NCBI GenBank assembly: GCA_023449275.1
Contig: JAEXJM010000025.1
Coordinates: forward strand, 1-35,473
Reading direction: 5' to 3'
DNA: 35,473 nucleotides
Source: Pseudomonadota bacterium
GTDB lineage: Bacteria; Pseudomonadota; Gammaproteobacteria; Burkholderiales; Burkholderiaceae_D
Positions 1 through 8,128 of the stretch are shown here, piece after piece. The position numbers were made by a program, and so were the translations under genes. How positions within the stretch are numbered: the stretch's first letter is position 1; each line of letters begins with the position of its first letter. Below the pieces are notes generated by a model. The model worked only from the letters and a program-made list of their open reading frames with translations. It made no database searches and was not told the DNA's origin.

Positions 1-1125
1 GTCCACCAGACCATTCCGGGCGGCGTACATTGCTCCGGTACGATTGAAGACTGCTGGCTGATCAATCTCCATTCCCGTATCGCGTCGCGGGTATTGCTTC
101 GGGTTGCCCAGTCAAGTTACAAGACGGAAGAAGACATTTACCGTCTGGCAGTCAAACAGGCATGGGACAGCTGGTTCGATGTCGACAATACCCTGCGTAT
201 CGACATCACTGCCATCAAATCACCTCTGAAGAGCCTGAATTTCACAACATTACGTATCAAGGATGGTGTCGTCGATCGTTTCCGGAGCCAGAAAGGGATC
301 CGGCCCTCCATCAATACGCATGCACCGGATATCCGGATTGCGGGATTTCTGGATGCCAATAACGTGACGCTTTATCTGGATACTTCTGGAGAAGCCCTTT
401 TCAAACGTGGCTGGCGTCTTGAAACGGGGGACGCTCCCCTGCGTGAAAATCTGGCAGCAGGTCTCCTGAGAATATCCGGTTGGAAACCGGGAACGCCTCT
501 TCTCGACCCGATGTGCGGTTCCGGTACCATCCTGATTGAAGCGGCACAGACAATGCTGGGCATTCCTCCCGGATACAAACGCTCTTTCTCGTTTGAGAAG
601 CTCAGTAACTTCGATGCCGATAAATGGAAAACGATTAAAGATGCCATCCGTATCAATCCTGTACCGGAAAACCCGATGATTTTCGGCAGTGACATTTCGG
701 GCGACATGCTCACCATGACCCGGCACAATCTGAAGGAAGCGGGTGTTCCTTTCGATATTCCTCTCCAGCAGATCGAGGCGCAGGAAATCAGAATGCCGAT
801 CGACAAACCCGGCATCATCCTGACCAATCCACCTTATGGCGAACGTATCGGCGTGCGCGGTAACCGTAATTTCGAAGCGGACGAGCGGGCTATCCGGTTT
901 TATCAGGCTCTTGGAACGACCTTGAAGCAACGCTTTCCGGGCTGGTCTGTCTTCCTGTTTACGGCAGACCTGACTGTTCCGAAAATGTTGCGTCTTAAGG
1001 AAGCCCGCAAAACACCTTTCTACAACGGCCCGATTGAATGTCGGCTCTTCCGTTTCGATATGGTTGCCGGTTCGAACCGTTCCCGTGAAGCGAGAACATT
1101 CCGGTCAACGGCGGAACAAAAATAA
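1..1125 (+). CDS. rlmL: RlmL-type 23S rRNA guanine-N2 methyltransferase (5' end outside window)
   Basis: This is a class I SAM-dependent RNA methyltransferase with an N-terminal THUMP domain, expected to methylate a guanine N2 of 23S rRNA (m2G2445 in E. coli RlmL). The frame is open from base 1 with no stop, so the gene starts upstream; 374 residues are visible. The first roughly 80 visible residues match the end of a THUMP region (RVLLRVAQSSY, LRIDITAIKSPLKS). The SAM site DPMCGSGT is at visible residues 169-176 and the N2-guanine catalytic motif NPPYGER begins at 276. It lacks the C-terminal RlmK domain of the fused E. coli protein, which is usual in Betaproteobacteria. It ends 19 bases before pabAB. 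The family is certain; the exact target base is inferred. Confidence 0.88.
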   Translation, partial: VHQTIPGGVHCSGTIEDCWLINLHSRIASRVLLRVAQSSYKTEEDIYRLAVKQAWDSWFDVDNTLRIDITAIKSPLKSLNFTTLRIKDGVVDRFRSQKGIRPSINTHAPDIRIAGFLDANNVTLYLDTSGEALFKRGWRLETGDAPLRENLAAGLLRISGWKPGTPLLDPMCGSGTILIEAAQTMLGIPPGYKRSFSFEKLSNFDADKWKTIKDAIRINPVPENPMIFGSDISGDMLTMTRHNLKEAGVPFDIPLQQIEAQEIRMPIDKPGIILTNPPYGERIGVRGNRNFEADERAIRFYQALGTTLKQRFPGWSVFLFTADLTVPKMLRLKEARKTPFYNGPIECRLFRFDMVAGSNRSREARTFRSTAEQK

Positions 1126-1144
1126 TCAGAAAGCCGGAGTGCAA

Positions 1145-3256
1145 GTGACCAGAACCTTGCTGATCGATAATTACGACTCGTTCACCTACAATCTTTACCA
1201 TCTGATCGCAGCCGTTAACGGCTGCCCTCCGGTCGTCATCAAAAATGACGATCCGGACTGGAAATCCGGGATGGTTTACGGATTCGACAATATCGTCATT
1301 TCTCCGGGTCCCGGCAGGCCGGACAAACCGGCTGACTTCGGTATTTGCTCTGAAATCATCGCCCAGAAAGACATTCCGGTCCTTGGCATCTGCCTTGGTC
1401 ACCAGGGCATTTGCCATTTTCATGGAAGCCGCATCGATCTGGCTGCCGAGGCACGACACGGCAGGTTGTCGAGCGTCACACACGATGGAAAAGATATTTT
1501 CGAAAATATCCCATCACCTTTTTCAGTTGTCCGATATCACTCACTCGCCGTTTATGACACGGATGAAACGCTTGAGGTGACAGCCCGTTCAGAAGATGGC
1601 GTCATTATGGGTGTCCGTCACAAGACCTTGCCACAATGGGGTGTCCAGTTTCATCCGGAATCGATTTGCTCGGAATTCGGACAACAGATCTTCAGAAATT
1701 TCAGAAAACTGACTCAGGAGTGGCAAAACAGAAACCCGATTTCCATCAGATACCCAACCACTTTTTCAATACAACCCGAACAGAAATCCGGAATAACCGC
1801 CTCAAAAGAGAACGTCATTCTGCTGCACCGGCAATTGGCACTGGAAATCGATTCTGAAGCTGTTTTCGAAAACTGTTTCAAAGATGCTGAATACGCCATC
1901 TGGCTCGACAGCAACCGGCAGGATTACGGATCGGGGCGCTTTTCATTCCTGTGCAAACCCGAAGGGCCGCTGGGGCGTATTGCCAGAGTCGAGATCAGTA
2001 CACACTCCATTCGTATTGAATCGAAGGACGGCCAAATCGAAACCCGGGGCAATTTTTTCGACTGGCTTGAAAACGACCTGAACCGTTTCGATATCCAGTC
2101 ACCCGATACACCGTTTGAATTCGCCCTCGGATGGCTCGGTTATATTGGCTACGAAATGAAAGGGGACTGCGATACCGTAAATCGGCACACTTCACCCTAT
2201 CCCGATACCATCATGGTATTTTGTGACCGTGGTATCGTTATCGACCATCAGGAAAAACAGGTCCATCTGCTGGCACTCGCAAGTAAGGACAACCGTCAGG
2301 AGCCGGAAAACTGGATGACACAGACTTCCGGACAGCTTTTCGATATGGCATCCTCCAGACCATCGGTTCCCGAAATTTCTGCACCATGTCTCCAGCTGGA
2401 TTCACCATTCATTCTCCGGCATGACAGGGATAAATATATCGAACTCATCAGAAAAAGCCAGGAATATATCCGCCAGGGGGAAACGTATGAAGTCTGCCTG
2501 ACGAATATGGCGACTGCCACAGGCAACGCTGATCCATGGCTGGCCTACCGGATACTGCGCCGCTCGAATCCGGCTCCGTACAGTGCTTATCTTCAGCTGA
2601 AAGACATCTCGGTTTTAAGTTGTTCTCCTGAACGTTTTCTCACCATTTCCAATGACCGGATCGCCGAATCGAAACCGATCAAGGGAACCCGCGGACGCTC
2701 GGACGATCCGGCTGAAGACAAGAGGCTTCATGATGAATTGCTCATGAGTGAAAAAGAGAAAGCGGAAAATCTGATGATTGTCGATCTTGTTCGCCATGAT
2801 CTCGGCAAAACCGCCGTACTGAATAGTGTGGAAGTGGACAGGCTTTTTGCCATTGAATCCTATAAAACCGTTCATCAGATGGTCAGTACCGTCCGCTCGA
2901 AGATCAGGCCGGACGTTTCTCCCTACCACTGTATAAAAGATGCCTTCCCTGGCGGTTCGATGACGGGCGCCCCCAAACTCAGAACCCTGCAGATTCTGGA
3001 TGATCTGGAAAAAGGGGCACGTGGAATCTATTCCGGCACGATCGGCTATTTTTCCCTTTCGGGAGCCGTTGACCTGAGCATTGTCATCCGCACGCTTGTC
3101 ATATCGCACGGTCATGTCTCATTCGGAGTCGGAGGAGCGATAACCGCCCTGTCCGATCCTGAAGAAGAATTCGAAGAAATCTGCATAAAAGCCAAAGCCT
3201 TCCTTGATTTGTTCAATAGTGTTTTTTCCAGAGGACAGGAAATTCATCGTGGCTGA
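1145..3256 (+). CDS. pabAB: Fused aminodeoxychorismate synthase, PabA-PabB
   Basis: This 703-residue bifunctional protein makes 4-amino-4-deoxychorismate from chorismate and glutamine, a step to p-aminobenzoate and folate. Residues 1-190 are a class I glutamine amidotransferase: Cys83 lies in GICLGHQ, and His170 and Glu172 in VQFHPES. The rest is the chorismate-binding PabB domain, ending in motifs such as ENLMIVDLVRHDLGK and FPGGSMTGAPKL. Lys513 in PIKGT is diagnostic of PabB; anthranilate synthase TrpE has PIAGT here, so an anthranilate role is unlikely. I start at GTG 1145 because TLLIDNYDSFTYN is the normal PabA N-terminus; the open frame upstream overlaps the previous gene and has no family match. 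The stop overlaps the next gene by 8 bases. Confidence 0.92.
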   Translation: MTRTLLIDNYDSFTYNLYHLIAAVNGCPPVVIKNDDPDWKSGMVYGFDNIVISPGPGRPDKPADFGICSEIIAQKDIPVLGICLGHQGICHFHGSRIDLAAEARHGRLSSVTHDGKDIFENIPSPFSVVRYHSLAVYDTDETLEVTARSEDGVIMGVRHKTLPQWGVQFHPESICSEFGQQIFRNFRKLTQEWQNRNPISIRYPTTFSIQPEQKSGITASKENVILLHRQLALEIDSEAVFENCFKDAEYAIWLDSNRQDYGSGRFSFLCKPEGPLGRIARVEISTHSIRIESKDGQIETRGNFFDWLENDLNRFDIQSPDTPFEFALGWLGYIGYEMKGDCDTVNRHTSPYPDTIMVFCDRGIVIDHQEKQVHLLALASKDNRQEPENWMTQTSGQLFDMASSRPSVPEISAPCLQLDSPFILRHDRDKYIELIRKSQEYIRQGETYEVCLTNMATATGNADPWLAYRILRRSNPAPYSAYLQLKDISVLSCSPERFLTISNDRIAESKPIKGTRGRSDDPAEDKRLHDELLMSEKEKAENLMIVDLVRHDLGKTAVLNSVEVDRLFAIESYKTVHQMVSTVRSKIRPDVSPYHCIKDAFPGGSMTGAPKLRTLQILDDLEKGARGIYSGTIGYFSLSGAVDLSIVIRTLVISHGHVSFGVGGAITALSDPEEEFEEICIKAKAFLDLFNSVFSRGQEIHRG

Positions 3257-4034
3257 CAACGAAACCATTTACCGATACAGCGCTGAAAAGGAATTGATCC
3301 CGACAGCGGAACCGGCAGAAAACCTGATGGTCGCTGATTCATGGCTCGTTTCAGATGGCCATGTCCGGGCATTGCATCTTCATCAGCAACGCTTCACTTC
3401 GAGCTGCACTCAACTGGCTGGAATCAAACCGGATGACATCACCGGATTCTGGCATCAGGCGATGCAGAAACTCCCTGAAGAAGGGCTATGGTTTCCACGC
3501 ATAGAACTGGCCGGAAACATCAGGCAACCAGTCTTGCAGCTTCGCATTCGCAAGGCACCTGACATTCACCAGGACATACGCCTGATCAATTGCGGACTGA
3601 AAGATTTCAGGAAAAAGCCGAGGCACAAAGGCCCTGATCTGACCGAATTGATGACCGTGCGAAAAGTTATGATGGAACAGGGTGCCGACGATGCCATATT
3701 GACGACACCAAAAGGCTTTCTGCTCGAAGGATTGACGACCAGCCTTCTCTGGTGGGAAGGAAAGACGCTTTGTACGACACCCCTGAGCCGGCGCGTACTG
3801 CCGGGCATAACATGCCAGCTGCTCCGTTTGATTGCGGAGCAGGAAAACATTGCCTTTGCCTGTCGCTTTCGCAAGCCTGCCACGCTGAATGGCTGTGATG
3901 TATGGGCTGTCAACGCACTCCACGGCATCCGGCGGGTTGTTGACTGGAAACACTCGCCATTCAGACCTTCCGTTCAAACCGACATTGAAGACTGGCGCAA
4001 GAAGCTGGACCAGTTCATGAAAAAAGTGTTCTGA
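3249..4034 (+). CDS. pabC: Class IV aminotransferase-fold PLP enzyme, probable 4-amino-4-deoxychorismate lyase
   Basis: This 261-residue protein of the class IV aminotransferase fold probably splits aminodeoxychorismate into p-aminobenzoate and pyruvate. The likely PLP lysine is Lys127 (RHKGPDLTE) and the ring-nitrogen glutamate Glu160 (GFLLEGLTTSL); RRVLPGITCQLL at 181-192 is the typical phosphate-binding turn. The chosen GTG at 3249 has an AGGA-type ribosome site about 10 bases upstream and overlaps the pabAB stop by 8 bases, implying translational coupling. The lyase role is inferred from family plus position directly after pabAB. Sequence alone cannot fully exclude a D-amino acid or branched-chain aminotransferase activity of the same family. 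Confidence 0.8.
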   Translation: MADNETIYRYSAEKELIPTAEPAENLMVADSWLVSDGHVRALHLHQQRFTSSCTQLAGIKPDDITGFWHQAMQKLPEEGLWFPRIELAGNIRQPVLQLRIRKAPDIHQDIRLINCGLKDFRKKPRHKGPDLTELMTVRKVMMEQGADDAILTTPKGFLLEGLTTSLLWWEGKTLCTTPLSRRVLPGITCQLLRLIAEQENIAFACRFRKPATLNGCDVWAVNALHGIRRVVDWKHSPFRPSVQTDIEDWRKKLDQFMKKVF

Positions 4035-4043
4035 CAGAAATGA

Positions 4044-5396
4044 TCAGACACCGGCAACGGTCATTTCACCAATCAGTATCGACCCCGATTTTTTGGCTCC
4101 CCGTATTTGCGTATCCGCACCGATGGCGACAATCTGCCGGAACATATCCTTCAGATTACCGGCAATCGTGATTTCCTCGACGGGATACTGGATGATGCCA
4201 TTTTCAACCCAGAATCCCGATGCTCCCCGGGAATAATCTCCTGTAACGTAATTGATGCCCTGTCCCATCAGCTCGGTCACGACCAGTCCCGTTCCCATCT
4301 TTTTCAGCATGGCGGCAAAATCGTCGGTTTCTTCCGTCAGTTTTGAACCTAGGATCAGGTTATGGGAACCGCCGGCATTCCCTGTCGTTTTCATTCCAAG
4401 CTTGCGTGCGGAATAGGAAGACAGGAAATAGCCTTTTACAATCCCATCCTCGACAATCTGTCGTTGACTTGTCCTGACGCCTTCATCATCGAAAGGAGCC
4501 GAACCGCTCGCACCGATAATATGCGGATCTTCGAGCAAACCGATATGATCGGGAAAAACCGGTTTGTCCATCGAATCCAGCAGGAAACTGGCCTTGCGGT
4601 ACAGGACACCTCCGGAAACACCATAAACAAACGAGTTCAGCAAGCCGATAGCCAGCGGCGCTTCGAAAAGAACAGGGCATTTGCGTGTACCGATCGATCT
4701 GGCATTCAAGCGGGCGACAGCCCGCTCGGCGGCATAACGGCCGACTTCTTCCGGCGATTTGAGTTCAGCCGGATTCCTGGAGGCGGTATACCAGTAGTCA
4801 CGTTGCATACTCGTTCCGGAACCGGCAATGGGTGCCACTGAAAACGAATGGCTGGAATAAGGATAACCGCCCATGAACCCGTCACTGTTTGCCGAGATGA
4901 AATGCGAGTGGCTGACATTGACACCGGCACCTTCCGTATTGGAAATGCGCCTGTCCGCCTCGAATGCCGCCGCTTCACAGCGTCTCGCGATTTCGACTGC
5001 CTCTTCGGTACTGACAGGCCAGCGATAATAGAGACCGAGATCATGTGGATGCTTTTCCAGCATGTCAACGTCAGGCAGGCCTGCCGCTTCGTCTTCCGAT
5101 GTGAATGTGGCAATATTGCAGGCGGCATCGACCGTCTGCCTCAACGATTCTTTTGAAAAATCGGAAGTTGTCGCATTGCCGCGTTTTTTTCCGATAAAAA
5201 CCGTCACACCGACTCCCTTGTCCTGATTTTTCTCAATCGTTTCGATTTCTCCCTTGCGCACACTGACAGAAAGACCACTGCCTTCACTGATGCCTACGGC
5301 TGCACCCGATGCTCCCTTGCTTTTTGCATATTGCAACACGTCTTCGGCAAGTTGCTTCAACTGATCGTTTGTATAGACGAAATCGGAATCGTTCAT
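4044..5396 (-). CDS. pmbA: TldD/PmbA family protein PmbA (TldE)
   Basis: This 450-residue protein is a full-length PmbA/TldE, partner of TldD in a cytoplasmic metalloprotease known for microcin B17 maturation and CcdA degradation. The N-terminus (VLQYAKSKGASGAAVGISEGSG) and the C-terminal part (KLTEETDDFAAMLKKMGTGLVVTELMG, GDYSRGASGFWVENG) match the family. No HExxxH zinc motif is present, which is expected because the metal site sits in TldD, not in TldE. TldD is not in this window. The gene is convergent with pabC (9 bases between stops) and divergent from darP, an arrangement common in Burkholderiales. Confidence 0.93.
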   Translation of the reverse strand: MNDSDFVYTNDQLKQLAEDVLQYAKSKGASGAAVGISEGSGLSVSVRKGEIETIEKNQDKGVGVTVFIGKKRGNATTSDFSKESLRQTVDAACNIATFTSEDEAAGLPDVDMLEKHPHDLGLYYRWPVSTEEAVEIARRCEAAAFEADRRISNTEGAGVNVSHSHFISANSDGFMGGYPYSSHSFSVAPIAGSGTSMQRDYWYTASRNPAELKSPEEVGRYAAERAVARLNARSIGTRKCPVLFEAPLAIGLLNSFVYGVSGGVLYRKASFLLDSMDKPVFPDHIGLLEDPHIIGASGSAPFDDEGVRTSQRQIVEDGIVKGYFLSSYSARKLGMKTTGNAGGSHNLILGSKLTEETDDFAAMLKKMGTGLVVTELMGQGINYVTGDYSRGASGFWVENGIIQYPVEEITIAGNLKDMFRQIVAIGADTQIRGAKKSGSILIGEMTVAGV

Positions 5397-5430
5397 GAGA
5401 TTATCTTTTTCAAGGTTCTGTTAAGGCTGT

Positions 5431-5436
5431 TATGAT
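5431..5436 (+). promoter_or_regulatory. Possible -10 box for darP-mogA
   Basis: TATGAT lies in the 87-base divergent gap between pmbA and darP, about 48 bases before the darP ATG. The region 17 bases upstream (TTTCAA) matches the -35 consensus at only three positions, so this is a weak call resting on the -10 match and location. Confidence 0.3.
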
Positions 5437-5483
5437 AGCAGCCATTGGAAAACGAGTTAATGACCTTACACAGAAGTCCGATT

Positions 5484-6092
5484 ATGCCAAATTCAAACAG
5501 AGGTTCCTGCGGTTTCAGTTCCAGCGAAGTCGAGCAGGAATACAACCGCCCGTCCAAGTCGCAACTGAAACGTGAAATGACAGCCCTGCAAAAACTTGGG
5601 GAACAGCTCGTCAACGAATCGCCCGACCGGCTCAGGCGGGTACCCATGCCCGACAAACTTCGTGACGCCATCCTGGAATGCCAGAAAATCAGGCACCATG
5701 AAGGCCGAAGGCGGCAATTGCAGTTCATCGGCAAAATCATGCGCTCTCTTGACGAGGAAGCCGTCACTGCCATCAACAGAATACTGGACAGCTGGAAGGG
5801 CTTGTTGAAAGCCGACACGATCCTGATGCACGCTATTGAGAACCAGAGGGAAAAACTGTTGTCCGACGGTTCCGCGCTGACGGCATTCATACAGCAATAT
5901 CCTGATGCCGATATCCAGAAATTGCGGACACTGATCAGAAATGCAAAAAAGGAACAGGCTGAAAACAAACCTCCGAAATCCTATCGGGAAATTTACCGGG
6001 AATTGAAGCAACTCATGTCGCCTGCATCCACTTTGAATCAGAATAATGAAGATACTGATGAAAGCGAGGAAGCTGATGAAGAAAAATCCTGA
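5484..6092 (+). CDS. darP: Ribosome-associated protein DarP (YjgA, DUF615)
   Basis: This 202-residue, highly charged, helical protein matches DUF615. In E. coli the homologue associates with late 50S assembly intermediates and helps 50S maturation. Family signatures are RPSKSQLKREMTALQKLGEQL near the N-terminus, RQLQFIGKIMRSLDEEAV in the middle and a basic-then-acidic tail. I chose ATG 5484 because it gives the short N-terminal extension usual for the family; in-frame ATG 5460 and TTG 5445 are alternatives with no better ribosome site. The last 17 bases overlap the mogA start in another frame. Confidence 0.88.
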   Translation: MPNSNRGSCGFSSSEVEQEYNRPSKSQLKREMTALQKLGEQLVNESPDRLRRVPMPDKLRDAILECQKIRHHEGRRRQLQFIGKIMRSLDEEAVTAINRILDSWKGLLKADTILMHAIENQREKLLSDGSALTAFIQQYPDADIQKLRTLIRNAKKEQAENKPPKSYREIYRELKQLMSPASTLNQNNEDTDESEEADEEKS

Positions 6093-6675
6093 AGACATTT
6101 CGATCGGGCTGGTTTCTGTTTCTGATCGTGCCTTTGAGGGCACGTATCCCGATCTGGGCATTCCGGCACTGGAAACATGGCTTGCGTCGGCGCTGAAATC
6201 ATCCTACTGGCTGGAAAAACGCCTGATTCCGGATGAATACGAACAAATCGAGAAAACCCTGCATGAACTGGTCGATGAAGATCGCTGTTCCCTGATCCTG
6301 ACAACGGGAGGAACCGGTCCGGCAAGACGTGACCGGACGCCAGACGCGACACTGGCTGTCGGCACACGGGAAATGCCGGGATTTGCCGAACAAATGCGCC
6401 AAATCAGCCTGCATTTCGTACCGACAGCCATCCTATCCCGTCAGGTCGCCGTCATTTGCGAACGGCCCGAACACGCATCACTGATTCTGAACCTGCCGGG
6501 ACAGCCTGCCTCGATTCGACAGACACTGGAAGGTGTTCGGGACAAGGACGGGAACGTGACCGTTCCGGGCATCTTTGCTGCCGTTCCCTATTGCATCGAC
6601 CTGATCGGAGGCCCTTATATCGAAACCAATGAAGCCGTCTGCAAGGCATGGCGCCCGAAAAAGGATGTCCGGTAA
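6076..6675 (+). CDS. mogA: Molybdopterin adenylyltransferase MogA
   Basis: This 199-residue protein should adenylylate molybdopterin with ATP before molybdenum insertion, in molybdenum cofactor biosynthesis. It carries the MoaB/Mog fold signature: TTGGTGPARRDRTPDATLAV (residues about 76-95), followed by EMPGFAEQMRQISL, PTAILSRQVAV and LNLPGQPASI. Length matches E. coli MogA (195). The start at 6076 has AGGA about 5 bases upstream and lies inside darP; an in-frame ATG at 6046 would only add a poorly conserved lysine-rich leader. No other molybdenum cofactor gene is in the window. Confidence 0.94.
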   Translation: MKKNPEDISIGLVSVSDRAFEGTYPDLGIPALETWLASALKSSYWLEKRLIPDEYEQIEKTLHELVDEDRCSLILTTGGTGPARRDRTPDATLAVGTREMPGFAEQMRQISLHFVPTAILSRQVAVICERPEHASLILNLPGQPASIRQTLEGVRDKDGNVTVPGIFAAVPYCIDLIGGPYIETNEAVCKAWRPKKDVR

Positions 6676-6751
6676 AACAAGCTGCCCCGAGCGATCCATT
6701 ACCCGCCTTATCAAAACTCTTTAACAACCCCATCAACCGACGAGAAAAACA

Positions 6752-7423
6752 ATGAACAAATTTCTGCAATACAGCCAGACCGATACCGGCTCCGATCCAC
6801 AAGTCTCCGTCATCTGGATGCATGGTCTGGGAGACCATGGCTCCAGCTTCGTTCCGCTCGTAAAGGAATTCGATCTGTCCGGATGCCCGGCCATCCGCTT
6901 TATCTTCCCTCATGCGCCGGAACGCAATATCACCGCCAATGGCGGCTATTCCATGCGGGCATGGTTCGACATTTACGCCGGATTCGACGATTCGGACCTG
7001 GAAGATTCCGAAGGCATCATCGAATCCCGTGACCTGATTGTCAGCCTGATCGAACAGGAAAAAAGAAGAGGCGTACCGGCAGACAAAATCATTCTGGCAG
7101 GCTTCTCACAAGGATGCGCGATGGCGCTTTACACCGGCTTGTGCTATCCGGAAAAACTGGCCGGTATCATCGGCCTGTCCGGCTATATGCCGCTGATATA
7201 TGCCTTCCCTGACGACAGGAATCCGGTCAACCAGAACACCCCTGTCTTTCTGGCACATGGCACACAGGATGAAGTCGTCCCCTTCTCACGCGCCGAAGAC
7301 ACCCTGAAGCTCCTGGAATCACTCGGTTACAACGTGGACTGGAACGCCTACCATATGGGCCATACGATGTCGCTGCCAGAAGTGCAGGATCTTTCCGTTT
7401 GGCTGCGTAACCTGCTGGCCTGA
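6752..7423 (+). CDS. Carboxylesterase/phospholipase of the alpha/beta-hydrolase fold
   Basis: This 223-residue cytoplasmic hydrolase belongs to the phospholipase/carboxylesterase family related to Pseudomonas EstB and acyl-protein thioesterases. The oxyanion strand WMHGLGDHGSSF is at 22-33, the nucleophile Ser119 in GFSQG, and the remaining triad is Asp173 (HGTQDEVVP) and His204 (YHMGHTMS). There is no signal peptide. It follows mogA by 76 bases, so it may have its own promoter. The physiological ester substrate cannot be predicted; short-chain esters are typical of the family. Confidence 0.88.
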   Translation: MNKFLQYSQTDTGSDPQVSVIWMHGLGDHGSSFVPLVKEFDLSGCPAIRFIFPHAPERNITANGGYSMRAWFDIYAGFDDSDLEDSEGIIESRDLIVSLIEQEKRRGVPADKIILAGFSQGCAMALYTGLCYPEKLAGIIGLSGYMPLIYAFPDDRNPVNQNTPVFLAHGTQDEVVPFSRAEDTLKLLESLGYNVDWNAYHMGHTMSLPEVQDLSVWLRNLLA

Positions 7424-7441
7424 TAAAGAAGCTCCCCGACA

Positions 7442-7465
7442 GCTCCTGCCTTTGCTGGCGGGAGC
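7442..7465. terminator. Hairpin between convergent esterase and yaeQ genes
   Basis: GCTCCTGCC and GGCGGGAGC pair over 9 bases (one G-T wobble) around a 6-base loop, in the 46-base gap between two convergent stops. No U-tract follows on either strand, so it may not act as an intrinsic terminator. It is listed for position and stability only. Confidence 0.35.
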
Positions 7466-7469
7466 GGTA

Positions 7470-8018
7470 TCATTTGACGGTCTGGCGGGTACATTCGCCC
7501 AGATCCACTTCAAGATTTCCATGACTGCCGATCAGGCTCATCTGGCCATCCTGTATCAGACACTGCCATTCCATCGAACGTTCGACCTGACGTGAAACCG
7601 ACTCCGTCAGCGCCACTGGCAGGATAACGACTTCAAGATTGCGGATCTTTTCCAGATCGCCTTTGCTTTTCCTCCACCACAACTCGGCATTTCGGCCATA
7701 TCCGAATATGACGATTTTTTCTACCTGCCTGCTTTTTGTCACGATACGTTTGACTGTCGGCACACCCACTTCTATCCATAATCGTGTTTGCCCGGTCAGA
7801 TCTTTCACCCACAAATCAGGTTCTTCTGTTTCAGACAGGCCCTTTGTGAAAACAAGCCGCTCGTCGGCATAACGCATGAACGCGATAAGCCGCACCATCA
7901 TTCTTTCATCCGTTTCGGACGGATGACGGGCCAGAGTAAGGGAATAGGATGAGTAATGCTGCCTGTCCATATCGGACAACTGGATATTCGTTTTGAAAAT
8001 CGATGCGGAAAGAGCCAT
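7470..8018 (-). CDS. yaeQ: YaeQ family protein
   Basis: This 182-residue protein matches YaeQ end to end: N-terminal MALSASIFKTNIQLSDMDR, the hallmark SLTLARHPSETDERMMVRL and YADERLVFTKGL, and a C-terminal IQDGQMSLIG segment. The YaeQ structure resembles the PD-(D/E)xK nuclease fold and E. coli YaeQ has been described as compensating for loss of the elongation factor RfaH, but the molecular function is unsettled. Conserved acidic pairs (DERL, EPDLW, LWIEVG) are consistent with the nuclease-like fold. It is divergent from the mscS gene across a 110-base gap. Confidence 0.92.
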   Translation of the reverse strand: MALSASIFKTNIQLSDMDRQHYSSYSLTLARHPSETDERMMVRLIAFMRYADERLVFTKGLSETEEPDLWVKDLTGQTRLWIEVGVPTVKRIVTKSRQVEKIVIFGYGRNAELWWRKSKGDLEKIRNLEVVILPVALTESVSRQVERSMEWQCLIQDGQMSLIGSHGNLEVDLGECTRQTVK

Positions 8019-8128
8019 AAAACCGGAACGGGAAAGAAAAAATCAAGGAAACTGAATTTATATCAGACTGTTCATCCCATAAAAAGTGTCTATTACGTTT
8101 ATCACATAAAACCCGATAGTCAAACGAT

